Positions 8,819-16,916 of a stretch of DNA of 36,863 nucleotides are shown here, in pieces. A program made the translations under genes and the position numbers. The notes beneath the pieces were generated by a model. It worked only from the letters and a program-made list of their open reading frames with translations, did no database searches and was not told the DNA's origin. Origin of the DNA: Bacteroidales bacterium (lineage in GTDB: Bacteria; Bacteroidota; Bacteroidia; Bacteroidales; UBA932); contig JAFUWX010000089.1 of assembly GCA_017471025.1 (NCBI GenBank), positions 1-36,863 of the forward strand, written 5' to 3'. Position 1 is the stretch's first letter, and every line of letters begins with the position of its first letter.

Positions 8819-9651
8819 TGTCCGGCCGTATGCTGGTCGCGCAGACCCTTGATGCGCCTGCGCAGCTGGAAGTTCTCGTTGGCCAGGTCGCGGAGCCCTT
8901 CATTGAGCTCCACCAGCTGGTCGTCCCCGTCGAAGGTATAGGTGTAATTCTTGCCGAAGGAGCGGTACGCGCTCAAGGCAGCAAGCATCTTGTAGATGGG
9001 GTTGACATAGTAAGCCAGGATGAAGAACAGGAGCATCAGCACCAGCAGCAGTCCCACGGCGATGGCGACGGCGGAGGGGATGACGCTGCGGTAGAAGCCC
9101 CGTTCAAAGGTTGCGGAGTTGCGCTGCAGCTCTTCGTAGATGGCTGTCGAAAGCTTGTCGATGTCGCTGCGCAGGCGGTTATAGACCGGCTGCAGGCGGT
9201 CGAAATACCAGGTCCGGGTGTCCACGAAGGGAGACTGGAGGACCTTGGGCAGTTCCAGCGAGGTCAGCATATAGGCGGAATAGGAATATTCCACCGAGTC
9301 CGCCAGGTGCTGCATGTTGCGGGCCTGGAGCGAGGCGCGGAGGCTGTCGCAATAGTCCATGAAGACGGCCTGGTTGAAATCCGGCTGGCTGTTGATTTTC
9401 TCGTCGCCGATGACGGTCAGGATTTCCAGGTTGTAGGCGTTACTGACGTTGGCCATCTGCTGGGCGACATTGATGCTGCGGATGTTCTCGGCAATCAGTT
9501 CGGAGACATAATTGCTCATCCGGCTGTATTCCAGCACGGAGATGATGCTGGATATCAGCAGGGTCACGGCGATGGCGCTCAACGCCAGGGTGATCTTCTG
9601 GCGCAACGACAGGCGGAATTCCTTGATCTTTTTTCGCAAATTCGTGAACAT
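8815..9651 (-). CDS. Two-TM membrane protein with HAMP-like region and no output domain
   Basis: The 278-residue product has a basic N-terminus and a first membrane segment (about 23-43), then a periplasmic helical region (about 45-185) like a four-helix-bundle sensor. A second membrane segment follows (about 195-220), then a HAMP-like stretch (YYVNPIYKMLAAL... DDQLVELNEGLRDL) and a short coiled coil ending at the C-terminus. This is the front half of a histidine kinase or chemoreceptor, but no kinase, cyclase or methyl-accepting domain follows. The stop overlaps the trkH start by 4 bases. The ATG at 9651 is preferred over the GTG at 9657. It might regulate K+ uptake or act with a separate kinase; this is inference from position only. 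Confidence 0.7.
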   Translation of the reverse strand: MFTNLRKKIKEFRLSLRQKITLALSAIAVTLLISSIISVLEYSRMSNYVSELIAENIRSINVAQQMANVSNAYNLEILTVIGDEKINSQPDFNQAVFMDYCDSLRASLQARNMQHLADSVEYSYSAYMLTSLELPKVLQSPFVDTRTWYFDRLQPVYNRLRSDIDKLSTAIYEELQRNSATFERGFYRSVIPSAVAIAVGLLLVLMLLFFILAYYVNPIYKMLAALSAYRSFGKNYTYTFDGDDQLVELNEGLRDLANENFQLRRRIKGLRDQHTAGQ

Positions 9652-9703
9652 GGTCACTCAATAATTCGTTGCCTCATGAAGGTGAAGCAGCTTCCACAAT
9701 TTG

Positions 9704-9711
9704 CAAATATA
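9704..9711 (-). promoter_or_regulatory. Bacteroidetes-type -7 promoter box for the trkH operon
   Basis: On the minus strand this reads TATATTTG, a match to TAnnTTTG, 52 bases before the ATG at 9651. It lies at the very end of the gap after the phosphodiester glycosidase stop (9716), so the trkH operon can be transcribed separately from the SusCD locus upstream. No convincing -33 element is visible. Confidence 0.5.
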
Positions 9712-9715
9712 GCAA

Positions 9716-11314
9716 TTATTTTGCGACTATCGCCATGTACGAATACACGGACCGCTGTTTGCCGTCCGAGGGATGGTTCAGGAGGGTCCCCTGGTTTCCG
9801 ACCGTCATCATCGTGGAACCGCCGCCGTCCAGGTTCAGGACACCTCGGCAACCCAGGCCGAGCATGATCCGGGCCAGTTCGTCCAGGGTCAGGCCCGCGC
9901 TTCCGCCTGCATTCCGCCCGTCCGCGATCAGCAGGATGACTTTTCCGTCATCGGTATAACCTACGGCCGTCCGCGGGGCACGAAGCCCTTCATCAAAGAT
10001 GTCGGACTGCATCAACTCACTGTTGCTCAGGTATTTTCCACCGAGGGATTTGAGGTAGTCGAAGCAGAAGCGGCCGTCCTTGACGAGGATAGGTCCTCCG
10101 CCCATCGCCTCCTGCGGATGCCAGTCCAGCACAGGAGCCGGATATTCGGCCGTACACCTGAGCACGGGGCCGCCGTCAAACACCGGCAGGGGCCTGTCAT
10201 AGGCCCAGGTCGTCGTCCCGTTATAGACCCAGGCCAGGCTGGGGGCGTTGTCCGCATCCAGGGCAAAGACGCCGCGGGTGACCTGGTAGCTTTGCGTGCG
10301 GTTGAGCCCGGACACGTTCTTCGCGAGTTCCACGCCCTCGTCCACGATATAGCTGTACGAGGAGCCGGGCGAGGCGAAATAGCCGCCGTTCGTCACCACA
10401 TAGACCGTCTCGTCCTGCAGGTTGCCTTTGACGAAATCCGTCAGGGTTTTCAGCGAACTGCCGCCTTTGAGCGTGCGCAGCGCCACATCGCCGGCCGAAA
10501 GGTCGGCACTGGCGTACCACAGGTTCACGGTCTTGCCGCTGAGCGACGCGGCGCAGCGGTACAGCCCCACCGAGGCGGGGAAACCATAGTCCTTCACGGC
10601 CGTCCAGGAAAGATTCAGCGGCGCAGGGTCCGCAGGCAGGGTCACCGAGGTCTCCTGGCGGGCCTCATGGGAACCTACCGTGAGGCGGGCGTACAGGTTC
10701 AGGGCCTTTCCCTGGGGCAGGTTCCGGAAATTGAAATAGTAGGAATCCCCGGTCTTCAGCGTGCCCGGGGCGGTCTGGACCTGCTCCCCTTCCACGCCGG
10801 CCTCCACGCTGCAGCCGATGCCTCCGTCGGAGAGCACGTCCACGCGGGCGGAGGCCATGTACCAGGAGGTCTGCACCGCCAGGCGAAGCTGCGGCAGCCC
10901 GGCCTTGGTATATTCCACCGAGGCGCCTTCCCCGCGTTCGAGGCCTTTGTAGGCCTTGACGGTATAGGTCCAGACGCCGGTGGTCACCTCCGGGTCCTCC
11001 CACTGCTGCGAGTCGGGCGGGAGGAAGATGCGGTCCGTCTTCTTGGCGGTCTGACGCTCAATCAGATAACCCTCTTCCTTGATGCTGTTGTCCTGCCAGG
11101 TGAGCAGGATGCCCTCCCCCTGCTCGGTCAGGGTAAGCTGCGTCGGCGCGGCCAGCACCGGGGTTTTGGGCGCCGGGTCTTCAGACACAGGATCCGCAGA
11201 GGCGGGGTCCTCCGACACCACGGTATCGCCGCTGGGTTCGGGCGACGGCGTCACGGCCGGGGCCTGGCAGGAAAGCATCGCCAGCAACGGCCACAAAATG
11301 AATCTCTTTTTCAT
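9716..11314 (-). CDS. Phosphodiester glycosidase (NAGPA-type) lipoprotein with FN3 domain
   Basis: The 532-residue product begins with a lipoprotein signal peptide (MKKRFILWPLLAMLSC, Cys16) and an acidic Asp-Pro-rich linker. A fibronectin type III-like domain follows at about residues 45-125, then a linker domain, and a C-terminal NAGPA domain (about 260-530). NAGPA hallmarks are VVTNGGYF, GGGPILVKDG, PRTAVGY and LNLDGGGSTMM. The family includes the mammalian uncovering enzyme that releases GlcNAc from GlcNAc-1-phospho-6-mannose. A bacterial surface homologue probably cleaves sugar-phosphodiester bonds in a glycan. It is the last gene of the SusCD operon, 14 bases after the preceding stop. 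The frame is open to 11344, but the ATG at 11314 gives a proper signal peptide; an ATG at 11323 is an alternative. Confidence 0.88.
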   Translation of the reverse strand: MKKRFILWPLLAMLSCQAPAVTPSPEPSGDTVVSEDPASADPVSEDPAPKTPVLAAPTQLTLTEQGEGILLTWQDNSIKEEGYLIERQTAKKTDRIFLPPDSQQWEDPEVTTGVWTYTVKAYKGLERGEGASVEYTKAGLPQLRLAVQTSWYMASARVDVLSDGGIGCSVEAGVEGEQVQTAPGTLKTGDSYYFNFRNLPQGKALNLYARLTVGSHEARQETSVTLPADPAPLNLSWTAVKDYGFPASVGLYRCAASLSGKTVNLWYASADLSAGDVALRTLKGGSSLKTLTDFVKGNLQDETVYVVTNGGYFASPGSSYSYIVDEGVELAKNVSGLNRTQSYQVTRGVFALDADNAPSLAWVYNGTTTWAYDRPLPVFDGGPVLRCTAEYPAPVLDWHPQEAMGGGPILVKDGRFCFDYLKSLGGKYLSNSELMQSDIFDEGLRAPRTAVGYTDDGKVILLIADGRNAGGSAGLTLDELARIMLGLGCRGVLNLDGGGSTMMTVGNQGTLLNHPSDGKQRSVYSYMAIVAK

Positions 11315-11328
11315 GGATAGCATCGGCC

Positions 11329-13050
11329 TTATTTGAGGGGCCATTCGGCCTCGACGGGATACAGCCGGCGGAAGGTATCCTGCACGGAGGCATCCAGCAG
11401 GCCGTCGAACCAGAACTGGGATTCGCCGGCCGTCCCGGCCTTCCGATTGGCATAGAACTCATCGGCGATCAACTGACGGTCCAGCAGGGCGCTCCCGTTT
11501 TTCAGAATCATGGACGGGCTCAGGGGCACATCCCCGGCATAGGGCACCGTATCGGCCAAATCATTGTCGTAACGGTCTGTGATATAGAGCTGTACGTTCA
11601 GCAGGTCGGCATGTCCGGACTGGACCCAGACCGGCCACTGCTGCATCAGGACGCTCTCGCACCAGGGGTATTTGTTCGGCGCGAAGCAGATCAGCTTGCC
11701 GTGGGAACGGGCCAGGGCGGCCATCTCGCCGGCAAAGCCGTTCAGGATATCCAGCCGCCATTGGCTCCAGGCAGGGTCCCGGTCGTCCGTCGGCACGGGA
11801 TTGCCCGTCTGCTCGCAGTAGCTGGCGACGGTGGCGGGGTTATACCCGCTTTCCCGCGGCATGGCCGGCAGGCGGTCGTCCCCCTGGATGCCGTCCACGT
11901 CGGGGTATCTGTCCAGCGCTTCGCGCATCAGCGCCAGCAGGAATTGCCTGACCTCGGGGTCATAGGCATTGTAATAGAAATCGTTCCCGTTGTAGGCGGC
12001 GGGCTTGCCGTCCTGTCCCAGGCCCATCCAGCCCGGATGGCTGGCCAGGACCGGGTCGTTCCAATCGACGGAACCTGCCTTGTGCATAAAGCCGTATTCA
12101 AACCAGAGGATGACCCGGATGCCGGCTTTGTGGGCCTCGGCGATGATGTCCGCCAGGGCGTCTTCCCCCGCATAGGAACGATAGAGGTTGGTCTCGGACA
12201 AAGCCGAGTACGTACTGTTGTCCAGCAGGACCTGGCTCGGCCAGGCCACCCGGGAACGGGCCCAGGCGCAGACATACAGACAATTGAATTTCAATTCTTT
12301 CAGCAGGGCGATCGAGGTACGTACGCCCTCGGGGCTCATGAAAGAACGGGTGTGGGAGGGATCGGGCAGATAGACCCCGCGCACCGCCTTGTCGCGGGGC
12401 AGCTGGGTCACCGTCACCGTGTATTCGGCGCGGGACACCCCGTCCTCCGCCGTCACCGTATATACAAAAGGCTGCCGGGCATCGGCCACGGCCGGCGAAC
12501 CGGTCGCCCCTTCGCTCATCACGGCGGAAAAATGCAGGGCGGACAGGTCGGTGCCGAAAGGAACGGACAGGCTCACCTCCGAGCCCCGGACATAGACCCG
12601 GGAGAAGGTGTCGTCACAGCGCAGCTGATACAGGGTGGTCCCGGTATAAGGCGCTTCCGCCACCGTCACCACATATTTGCGGGCCGTCCCGTCGGGGGCG
12701 GACAGGAAAATCTTCTGCGGATTGGTGAAATCCAGAACCGTACCGCTGGCCGGACTGGCCGTCACGCCTTCCGGTACGGTAAAAAGGGCCGTCAGTGCCG
12801 TGCGGAAACTTCCGCGCGGCACTTCGACGGTCAGGGTATAGTCTTCGGAGAAGGTCACCTTGGCCTGGGGGTACTCCTTCACGCTGAATGTCAGGATTTC
12901 CGGCAGGACCGCAGGCTGCGGGTCCCGGGAAACGGGATCCTCCGAAGCCGGGGCTTCGGAAGGGTCCTCGGAGACGGGGGCGGGTTGCTGCCGCACCGGA
13001 GTACAGGAGAGAAGCAGCACCAGGCAGAGCCAAGGGAAAAGTACCTTCAT
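11329..13050 (-). CDS. Family-10-like glycosyl hydrolase (GHL10/DUF187) lipoprotein with two Ig-like repeats
   Basis: The 573-residue product has a lipoprotein signal peptide (LVLLLSC, Cys16) and a linker with repeated SEDP units. Two Ig-like DUF5018-type repeats follow at about residues 50-215 (FSVKEYPQAKVTF... KYVVTV and EYTVTV). The C-terminal (beta/alpha)8-barrel-like domain starts at RGVYLPDPS and contains LKELKFNCLYV, AGIRVILWFEYG, DVDGIQGDDR and LICFAPNKYPW. These match GHL10/DUF187 proteins, some of which act on peptidoglycan-like or amino-sugar glycans. It probably cleaves the glycan bound by the neighbouring SusCD pair. The ATG at 13050 follows a GTG at 13053, and I prefer the ATG. 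It lies 12 bases after the preceding stop and 14 bases before the next gene. Confidence 0.85.
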   Translation of the reverse strand: MKVLFPWLCLVLLLSCTPVRQQPAPVSEDPSEAPASEDPVSRDPQPAVLPEILTFSVKEYPQAKVTFSEDYTLTVEVPRGSFRTALTALFTVPEGVTASPASGTVLDFTNPQKIFLSAPDGTARKYVVTVAEAPYTGTTLYQLRCDDTFSRVYVRGSEVSLSVPFGTDLSALHFSAVMSEGATGSPAVADARQPFVYTVTAEDGVSRAEYTVTVTQLPRDKAVRGVYLPDPSHTRSFMSPEGVRTSIALLKELKFNCLYVCAWARSRVAWPSQVLLDNSTYSALSETNLYRSYAGEDALADIIAEAHKAGIRVILWFEYGFMHKAGSVDWNDPVLASHPGWMGLGQDGKPAAYNGNDFYYNAYDPEVRQFLLALMREALDRYPDVDGIQGDDRLPAMPRESGYNPATVASYCEQTGNPVPTDDRDPAWSQWRLDILNGFAGEMAALARSHGKLICFAPNKYPWCESVLMQQWPVWVQSGHADLLNVQLYITDRYDNDLADTVPYAGDVPLSPSMILKNGSALLDRQLIADEFYANRKAGTAGESQFWFDGLLDASVQDTFRRLYPVEAEWPLK

Positions 13051-13062
13051 CACAAAGGGGGA

Positions 13063-14826
13063 TTACTGAATTTTGAACAGGGATATACCGGAGCCGCAGC
13101 CCGCGGAAACGAGGTACAGGGTGCCGTTAATCTCGCGCACAGCCGTATCGGCCACGCCGTTGGCGTCCTTGTTACCGGAGTTTTCGTTCCCTTCGAGGTC
13201 CGGGTCGCCGATACCGAACTTCCAGGAGTTCGCGAACGGATCTTCCACGGACAGGCTGGCCACCAGGTCATTCTTGTCCTGCAGCTTGAAGATGCGCAGC
13301 AAGGAGGACTGGAAGTTGTTGCGGCGGCAGGTGAAGGCGGCATATCCTTCGCCGGACACCTCGAAGAACACCATACCGTGGGCCGGAGCCGGGAAGCCGA
13401 GGTCGCCGCCGGCGGTGGCCACGACCTGCGTGAAGGTATTGCCCTCACGGGTCAGCAGCACCGGACGGGCCGTACCGCACCAGATGTACTGGTTGTCCTT
13501 GATGAAGTTGAGCTTTGGACCGTTTCCGCCCATCGCGGAAGCCAGGCCGCCGTTGCGCAGGTCAGCCGTGACCGGCGTCGCGGAGACCTTGCCGTTCTCG
13601 ACCGGGAAGAGGAAGGCCGTACCGTCGGTCCAGGAGACGGTGCAGATTTCACCCTTCTGCCAGGTGCCGAAGAAGGTGATGCGGTCGCCGACACGCTTGT
13701 TCAGCGAGGAATACGGCACATCGAGGACCTTTTCCGGAGCGGCATCGACGGAGGTGTAGGAATACACCTGGAAGTTGTGCGCGTCGTTCATGGCCATGCA
13801 GCAGAAGAGCAGGCGGGTGCCGTCACCGTCGGGAGCGACGGCCAGACCGGCTGTCTTGTGCTGGCCCGGGATGGATTCGGGGATCTGCAGGGCTTTGACA
13901 TTGTCCGGATTGGTGATGTCGATGGCCCAGATCTTCGCGAGAAGGTCACCGGCCTTACCGGCGTTGGACTCGGTGGCAGCCAGATAGACATACTGGTCAT
14001 CGATGGCTACGTTGCGGTCCCAGTTGCCTTTCTCCGTCCAGGAGAAGCCCAGTTTGTTTTCGTACCAATTGTCGTATTCGACAGAGGTCGGCTTGACATA
14101 TTTGGCCCAGACGCGCTCGATGCTGTTGATGCCGCCGAGCTTCGCCTTCACCAGGAAGCTGTTTTCCTCAGCGCCGTCGATGGTGAAGACCACCCCGTTG
14201 AGCTGGTCGCTGAAATCCACGGCCGCGCCGCTCTCGATGGGGTTACCGTCGGCCCTGACCACACTGCCTTCCGGCGAGACGACATATTCGACCACGATGG
14301 CCGTGAGGTCGGTCCCTGCCGCGAACAGCAGTTCCTGCTGGGGCTCGGAAATCTCATTGCCGCCGACCACGAGGCTGACGAAGTGCGGGATTTCCGCCTC
14401 CACCTCAACGCCTACCGTCCATTTGTCCCAGGCGTTTTCGTCCGTCGAGCCGGTGCGCTTGAAGACGACCTGCTGGGTCTTGCCGTCGGAATAGTCGAAG
14501 GGGTTCTTGTAGTCGGCTTCCACGCCGTCGGGAAGGTTGATGAACGCGATGTCCAGGGCCTTCGCTTCGTCGCGGTCCGCGTACTCCAGGATAATGGTGA
14601 CGGTCTTGTCCACGATGGAGAGGTCATACTCGTCCACGCCGGCCACGTCGATGTTGCGGCGGGAGATATCGACCTTCAGGACTTCCTCCTTCTGCGGGTC
14701 CTGGCTGCCGCCCGGATCGTTGGAAGGGTCTTTGGAGGGATTCGGATTCACCGGATCCGTCGGCTTGCAGCCCGCAAAAAGTAGCAGGGCTGCGGCAGCC
14801 ATCATACTAATTTTTTTCATAAGCAT
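13063..14826 (-). CDS. Surface lipoprotein of DUF4623/DUF5018-like type
   Basis: The 587-residue product has a lipoprotein signal peptide (LLLFAGC, Cys20) and a Pro/Asp/Asn-rich linker. Ig-like N-terminal domains run from about residue 50 to 235. The C-terminal half, about 250-587, has repeated short strands (IDDQYVYLAA, KIWAIDITNP, GTRLLFCC, GTLYLVSAG) like a beta-propeller. This architecture is known beside SusD-type proteins in Bacteroides, where such proteins are regarded as surface glycan-binding proteins. I see no catalytic motif. The start could be the ATG at 14826 or the ATG at 14820; both give a valid signal peptide. It is the fourth gene of the operon, 15 bases after the small lipoprotein. 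Confidence 0.75.
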   Translation of the reverse strand: MLMKKISMMAAAALLLFAGCKPTDPVNPNPSKDPSNDPGGSQDPQKEEVLKVDISRRNIDVAGVDEYDLSIVDKTVTIILEYADRDEAKALDIAFINLPDGVEADYKNPFDYSDGKTQQVVFKRTGSTDENAWDKWTVGVEVEAEIPHFVSLVVGGNEISEPQQELLFAAGTDLTAIVVEYVVSPEGSVVRADGNPIESGAAVDFSDQLNGVVFTIDGAEENSFLVKAKLGGINSIERVWAKYVKPTSVEYDNWYENKLGFSWTEKGNWDRNVAIDDQYVYLAATESNAGKAGDLLAKIWAIDITNPDNVKALQIPESIPGQHKTAGLAVAPDGDGTRLLFCCMAMNDAHNFQVYSYTSVDAAPEKVLDVPYSSLNKRVGDRITFFGTWQKGEICTVSWTDGTAFLFPVENGKVSATPVTADLRNGGLASAMGGNGPKLNFIKDNQYIWCGTARPVLLTREGNTFTQVVATAGGDLGFPAPAHGMVFFEVSGEGYAAFTCRRNNFQSSLLRIFKLQDKNDLVASLSVEDPFANSWKFGIGDPDLEGNENSGNKDANGVADTAVREINGTLYLVSAGCGSGISLFKIQ

Positions 14827-14841
14827 TTATGGATTAAAGAT

Positions 14842-15276
14842 TTATCTTCTCATTCGGAACAGGAAATCATAGTGTTTCCGCGCACCGTTCGCGGCGACTA
14901 CGTCGAAAACGACGGAGCCGTTGGCCAGGTTCCAGACCCCGCCCAGGCCCCCTTCGCGCACCGCTCCGTCTGCGTCATAGACGACCAGGCTGGCCGTCGA
15001 AGGGATCACGGCCTCCAAGGTGCAGCGGGACAGGGTCTCGGCGTTATAGCGCTCCGCATCGCGCGGGAAGGAGAAGGTCGCCTCCCCCGTCTCGGCATCC
15101 ACGCCGCCCGACATCGCGTCGAAATCTTCGGTCAGGGAAGGGTCGGCGGCATCGTAATGCACGCGGACCGTCAGGGCCCGCAGGTCACAGGCATCATCGT
15201 CCTTGGGCTGGACCAAGGACTGGCACGCACCCAGCACTACCAGGGCGAACAAACTGTATATCCATTTCTTTACCAT
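14842..15276 (-). CDS. Small SusCD-locus lipoprotein, Ig-like, unknown function
   Basis: The 144-residue product has a clear lipoprotein signal peptide (MVKKWIYSLFALVVLGAC, Cys18) and one beta-rich domain of about 120 residues (RALTVRVHYDA, ASLVVYDADG, GSVVFDVVAANGARKHYDF) that resembles DUF5018-type Ig-like modules. Its ATG overlaps the end of the SusD gene by 7 bases, so translation is probably coupled. The frame is open upstream to 15405, but that part lies inside the SusD gene. It sits where many loci encode an accessory glycan-binding (SusE-like) lipoprotein; that role is inferred from position. Confidence 0.72.
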   Translation of the reverse strand: MVKKWIYSLFALVVLGACQSLVQPKDDDACDLRALTVRVHYDAADPSLTEDFDAMSGGVDAETGEATFSFPRDAERYNAETLSRCTLEAVIPSTASLVVYDADGAVREGGLGGVWNLANGSVVFDVVAANGARKHYDFLFRMRR

Positions 15277-16904
15277 CCGAAATTCTGCTGTATCAATGTG
15301 TTGTTGCTGATTTCCGACTGCGGGACCGGGAAGCGGTCGAAGCGTTCCGGGTAATGGCGCGCGCCCATGTCGCAGGAGACGCTTTCGGGCGTACTTCCCT
15401 TCCACAGGACTCCCGTATATTTCTTACCGTCAAGTACTTCTATGGCCCGGCCGGTGCGGCGCAGGTCCCAGAAGCGATGTCCTTCGTAACAGAGCTCCAC
15501 GGCCCGCTCCTTCAGGATCAGGTCCAGGGCGCTGTCCCAGTCGGTCACCGGGGCGGTATAGACGTCGTCCCGGCCGAAACGCACCTGGCGCAGGGCCTTG
15601 ACCGTGTCGAAGACGCCCGTCCAGTCCTCTTCGGCCGCCAGGCATTCGGCATAGATGAGCATCATTTCCGCATAGCGCAGCTCGACCCAGCACTGGTAGG
15701 AACCGTTCAGGACATAGTCCAGGTTCGATTCATCGAGCAGCTTGCGCATATAGTAGCCGGTAATGGAATTGCCCGGGGTCTTCACGGCGCCGTAGGGGAA
15801 GTATTTCTGGTCGATGCCGCCTTCGTGGCATTCCAGGGCGCGGTCTTTCCACAGCGCGCCGTCATACAGGACGCTGGCCGCCAGCCGCGGGTCGCGCAGG
15901 CCGACATTGGTATTGGTAATGAAGCGGTTGGCCACATCGGTCACATCGAAAGGCTTGCCGTCGGCATAGTCGAAGCTGTCCACGAATTCCTGGGTCGGGC
16001 CGGCATATCCGCTGCCGTAGCTGCCGCTCAGGCAGATGTCTCCCGGCTGGGAATAGCGCTGGTCGAAATTGTGCGTCAGCTGGCCGGGATAGTAGCGGAA
16101 GGCCAGGATGACCTCGGGGCTGTCGCCCTGGAAGATGCGGCTGTACTGCGCATCGTAGCCATACAGGCCGGAAGCGACGATTTCCTCGACCGCGGCCTTG
16201 GCCAGGTCGTATCGCCGGGCATAGAGCATTTCGCGGGCCATCAGGGCCCAGGCGGCATAGCAGTCCAGACGTCCGCCGGCCGCAGCGGGCTCCGGAAGGT
16301 GCTCCGCGGCGAATTTCACATCGTCATAGACGAGGTCCCAGGAGTCGGACAGGTTCGCCCGTGCGCGGTTCTTCTTCGCCGAGGTCATCTCGGCGATATC
16401 CGTATAAAGGATGGCGCCCAGGTCGTCTTTCTCCGAGCCATGGGAACGCAGGATGAGGAAATAGCAATAGGAACGGAAGAACAGCGCTTCCGCCCGCAGG
16501 GCCTGGTTGTCCCGCAGGGGGCTGGCGTCCAGGTTGCCGAGGAACTCGTTGATGCGCCGGATCCAGCCGTAGCAGGTGGTCCAGGCGTCGAAATAGTTCT
16601 GGCTGGTGCTCTGCTTGCCGTCCACCGTCATGATGAGGTTCGGGTCGCCGGCGCCTTCGGCGATGCTGCTGTACTTGAGGATATCCGTCAGGCCGTCGGA
16701 CATGGCGGCGTTGCTGCCGCCCAGGGCGCTGCTGCCGAACTGGCCGAACTGGCTGATGATGGGATAGAAGGAATTCAGATACAGCCGGGCATTGGCCTCG
16801 GTCTTGACGCCATAGGTCACGTCATATTTGTTATACGGCGTCAGATCGACGGCATTGCAGGCCGTCAGGAGAACCGCACAAAGCAAAAGGTTGATTTTCT
16901 TCAT
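15270..16904 (-). CDS. SusD/RagB-family nutrient-binding outer membrane lipoprotein
   Basis: The 544-residue product has a lipoprotein signal peptide (LLCAVLLTAC, Cys16). SusD-family markers are LTPYNKYD near the N-terminus, RINEFLGNL, AEALFFRSYCYFLILR in the TPR-like helical region, and RAVELCYEGHRFWDLRRTG near the C-terminus. It forms the lid of the SusCD transporter and binds glycan at the cell surface. The start is supported by a strong Shine-Dalgarno site (AAGGAGG on the minus strand, about 16912-16918). It lies 12 bases after the SusC stop and overlaps the next gene by 7 bases. Confidence 0.95.
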   Translation of the reverse strand: MKKINLLLCAVLLTACNAVDLTPYNKYDVTYGVKTEANARLYLNSFYPIISQFGQFGSSALGGSNAAMSDGLTDILKYSSIAEGAGDPNLIMTVDGKQSTSQNYFDAWTTCYGWIRRINEFLGNLDASPLRDNQALRAEALFFRSYCYFLILRSHGSEKDDLGAILYTDIAEMTSAKKNRARANLSDSWDLVYDDVKFAAEHLPEPAAAGGRLDCYAAWALMAREMLYARRYDLAKAAVEEIVASGLYGYDAQYSRIFQGDSPEVILAFRYYPGQLTHNFDQRYSQPGDICLSGSYGSGYAGPTQEFVDSFDYADGKPFDVTDVANRFITNTNVGLRDPRLAASVLYDGALWKDRALECHEGGIDQKYFPYGAVKTPGNSITGYYMRKLLDESNLDYVLNGSYQCWVELRYAEMMLIYAECLAAEEDWTGVFDTVKALRQVRFGRDDVYTAPVTDWDSALDLILKERAVELCYEGHRFWDLRRTGRAIEVLDGKKYTGVLWKGSTPESVSCDMGARHYPERFDRFPVPQSEISNNTLIQQNFGW

Positions 16905-16916
16905 ATTCCGTCCTCC

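Noticed and set aside
6099..8941. Long plus-strand frames (438 and 461 codons) over the helicase and trkH genes
   Set aside because: Both lie antisense to genes with clear motifs on the minus strand and show the His/Gly/Asp-rich composition typical of shadow frames.
11611..14784. 1057-codon open frame on the plus strand
   Set aside because: It spans parts of two genes that are clearly coded on the minus strand (GHL10-like and DUF4623-like) and has no motif of its own.
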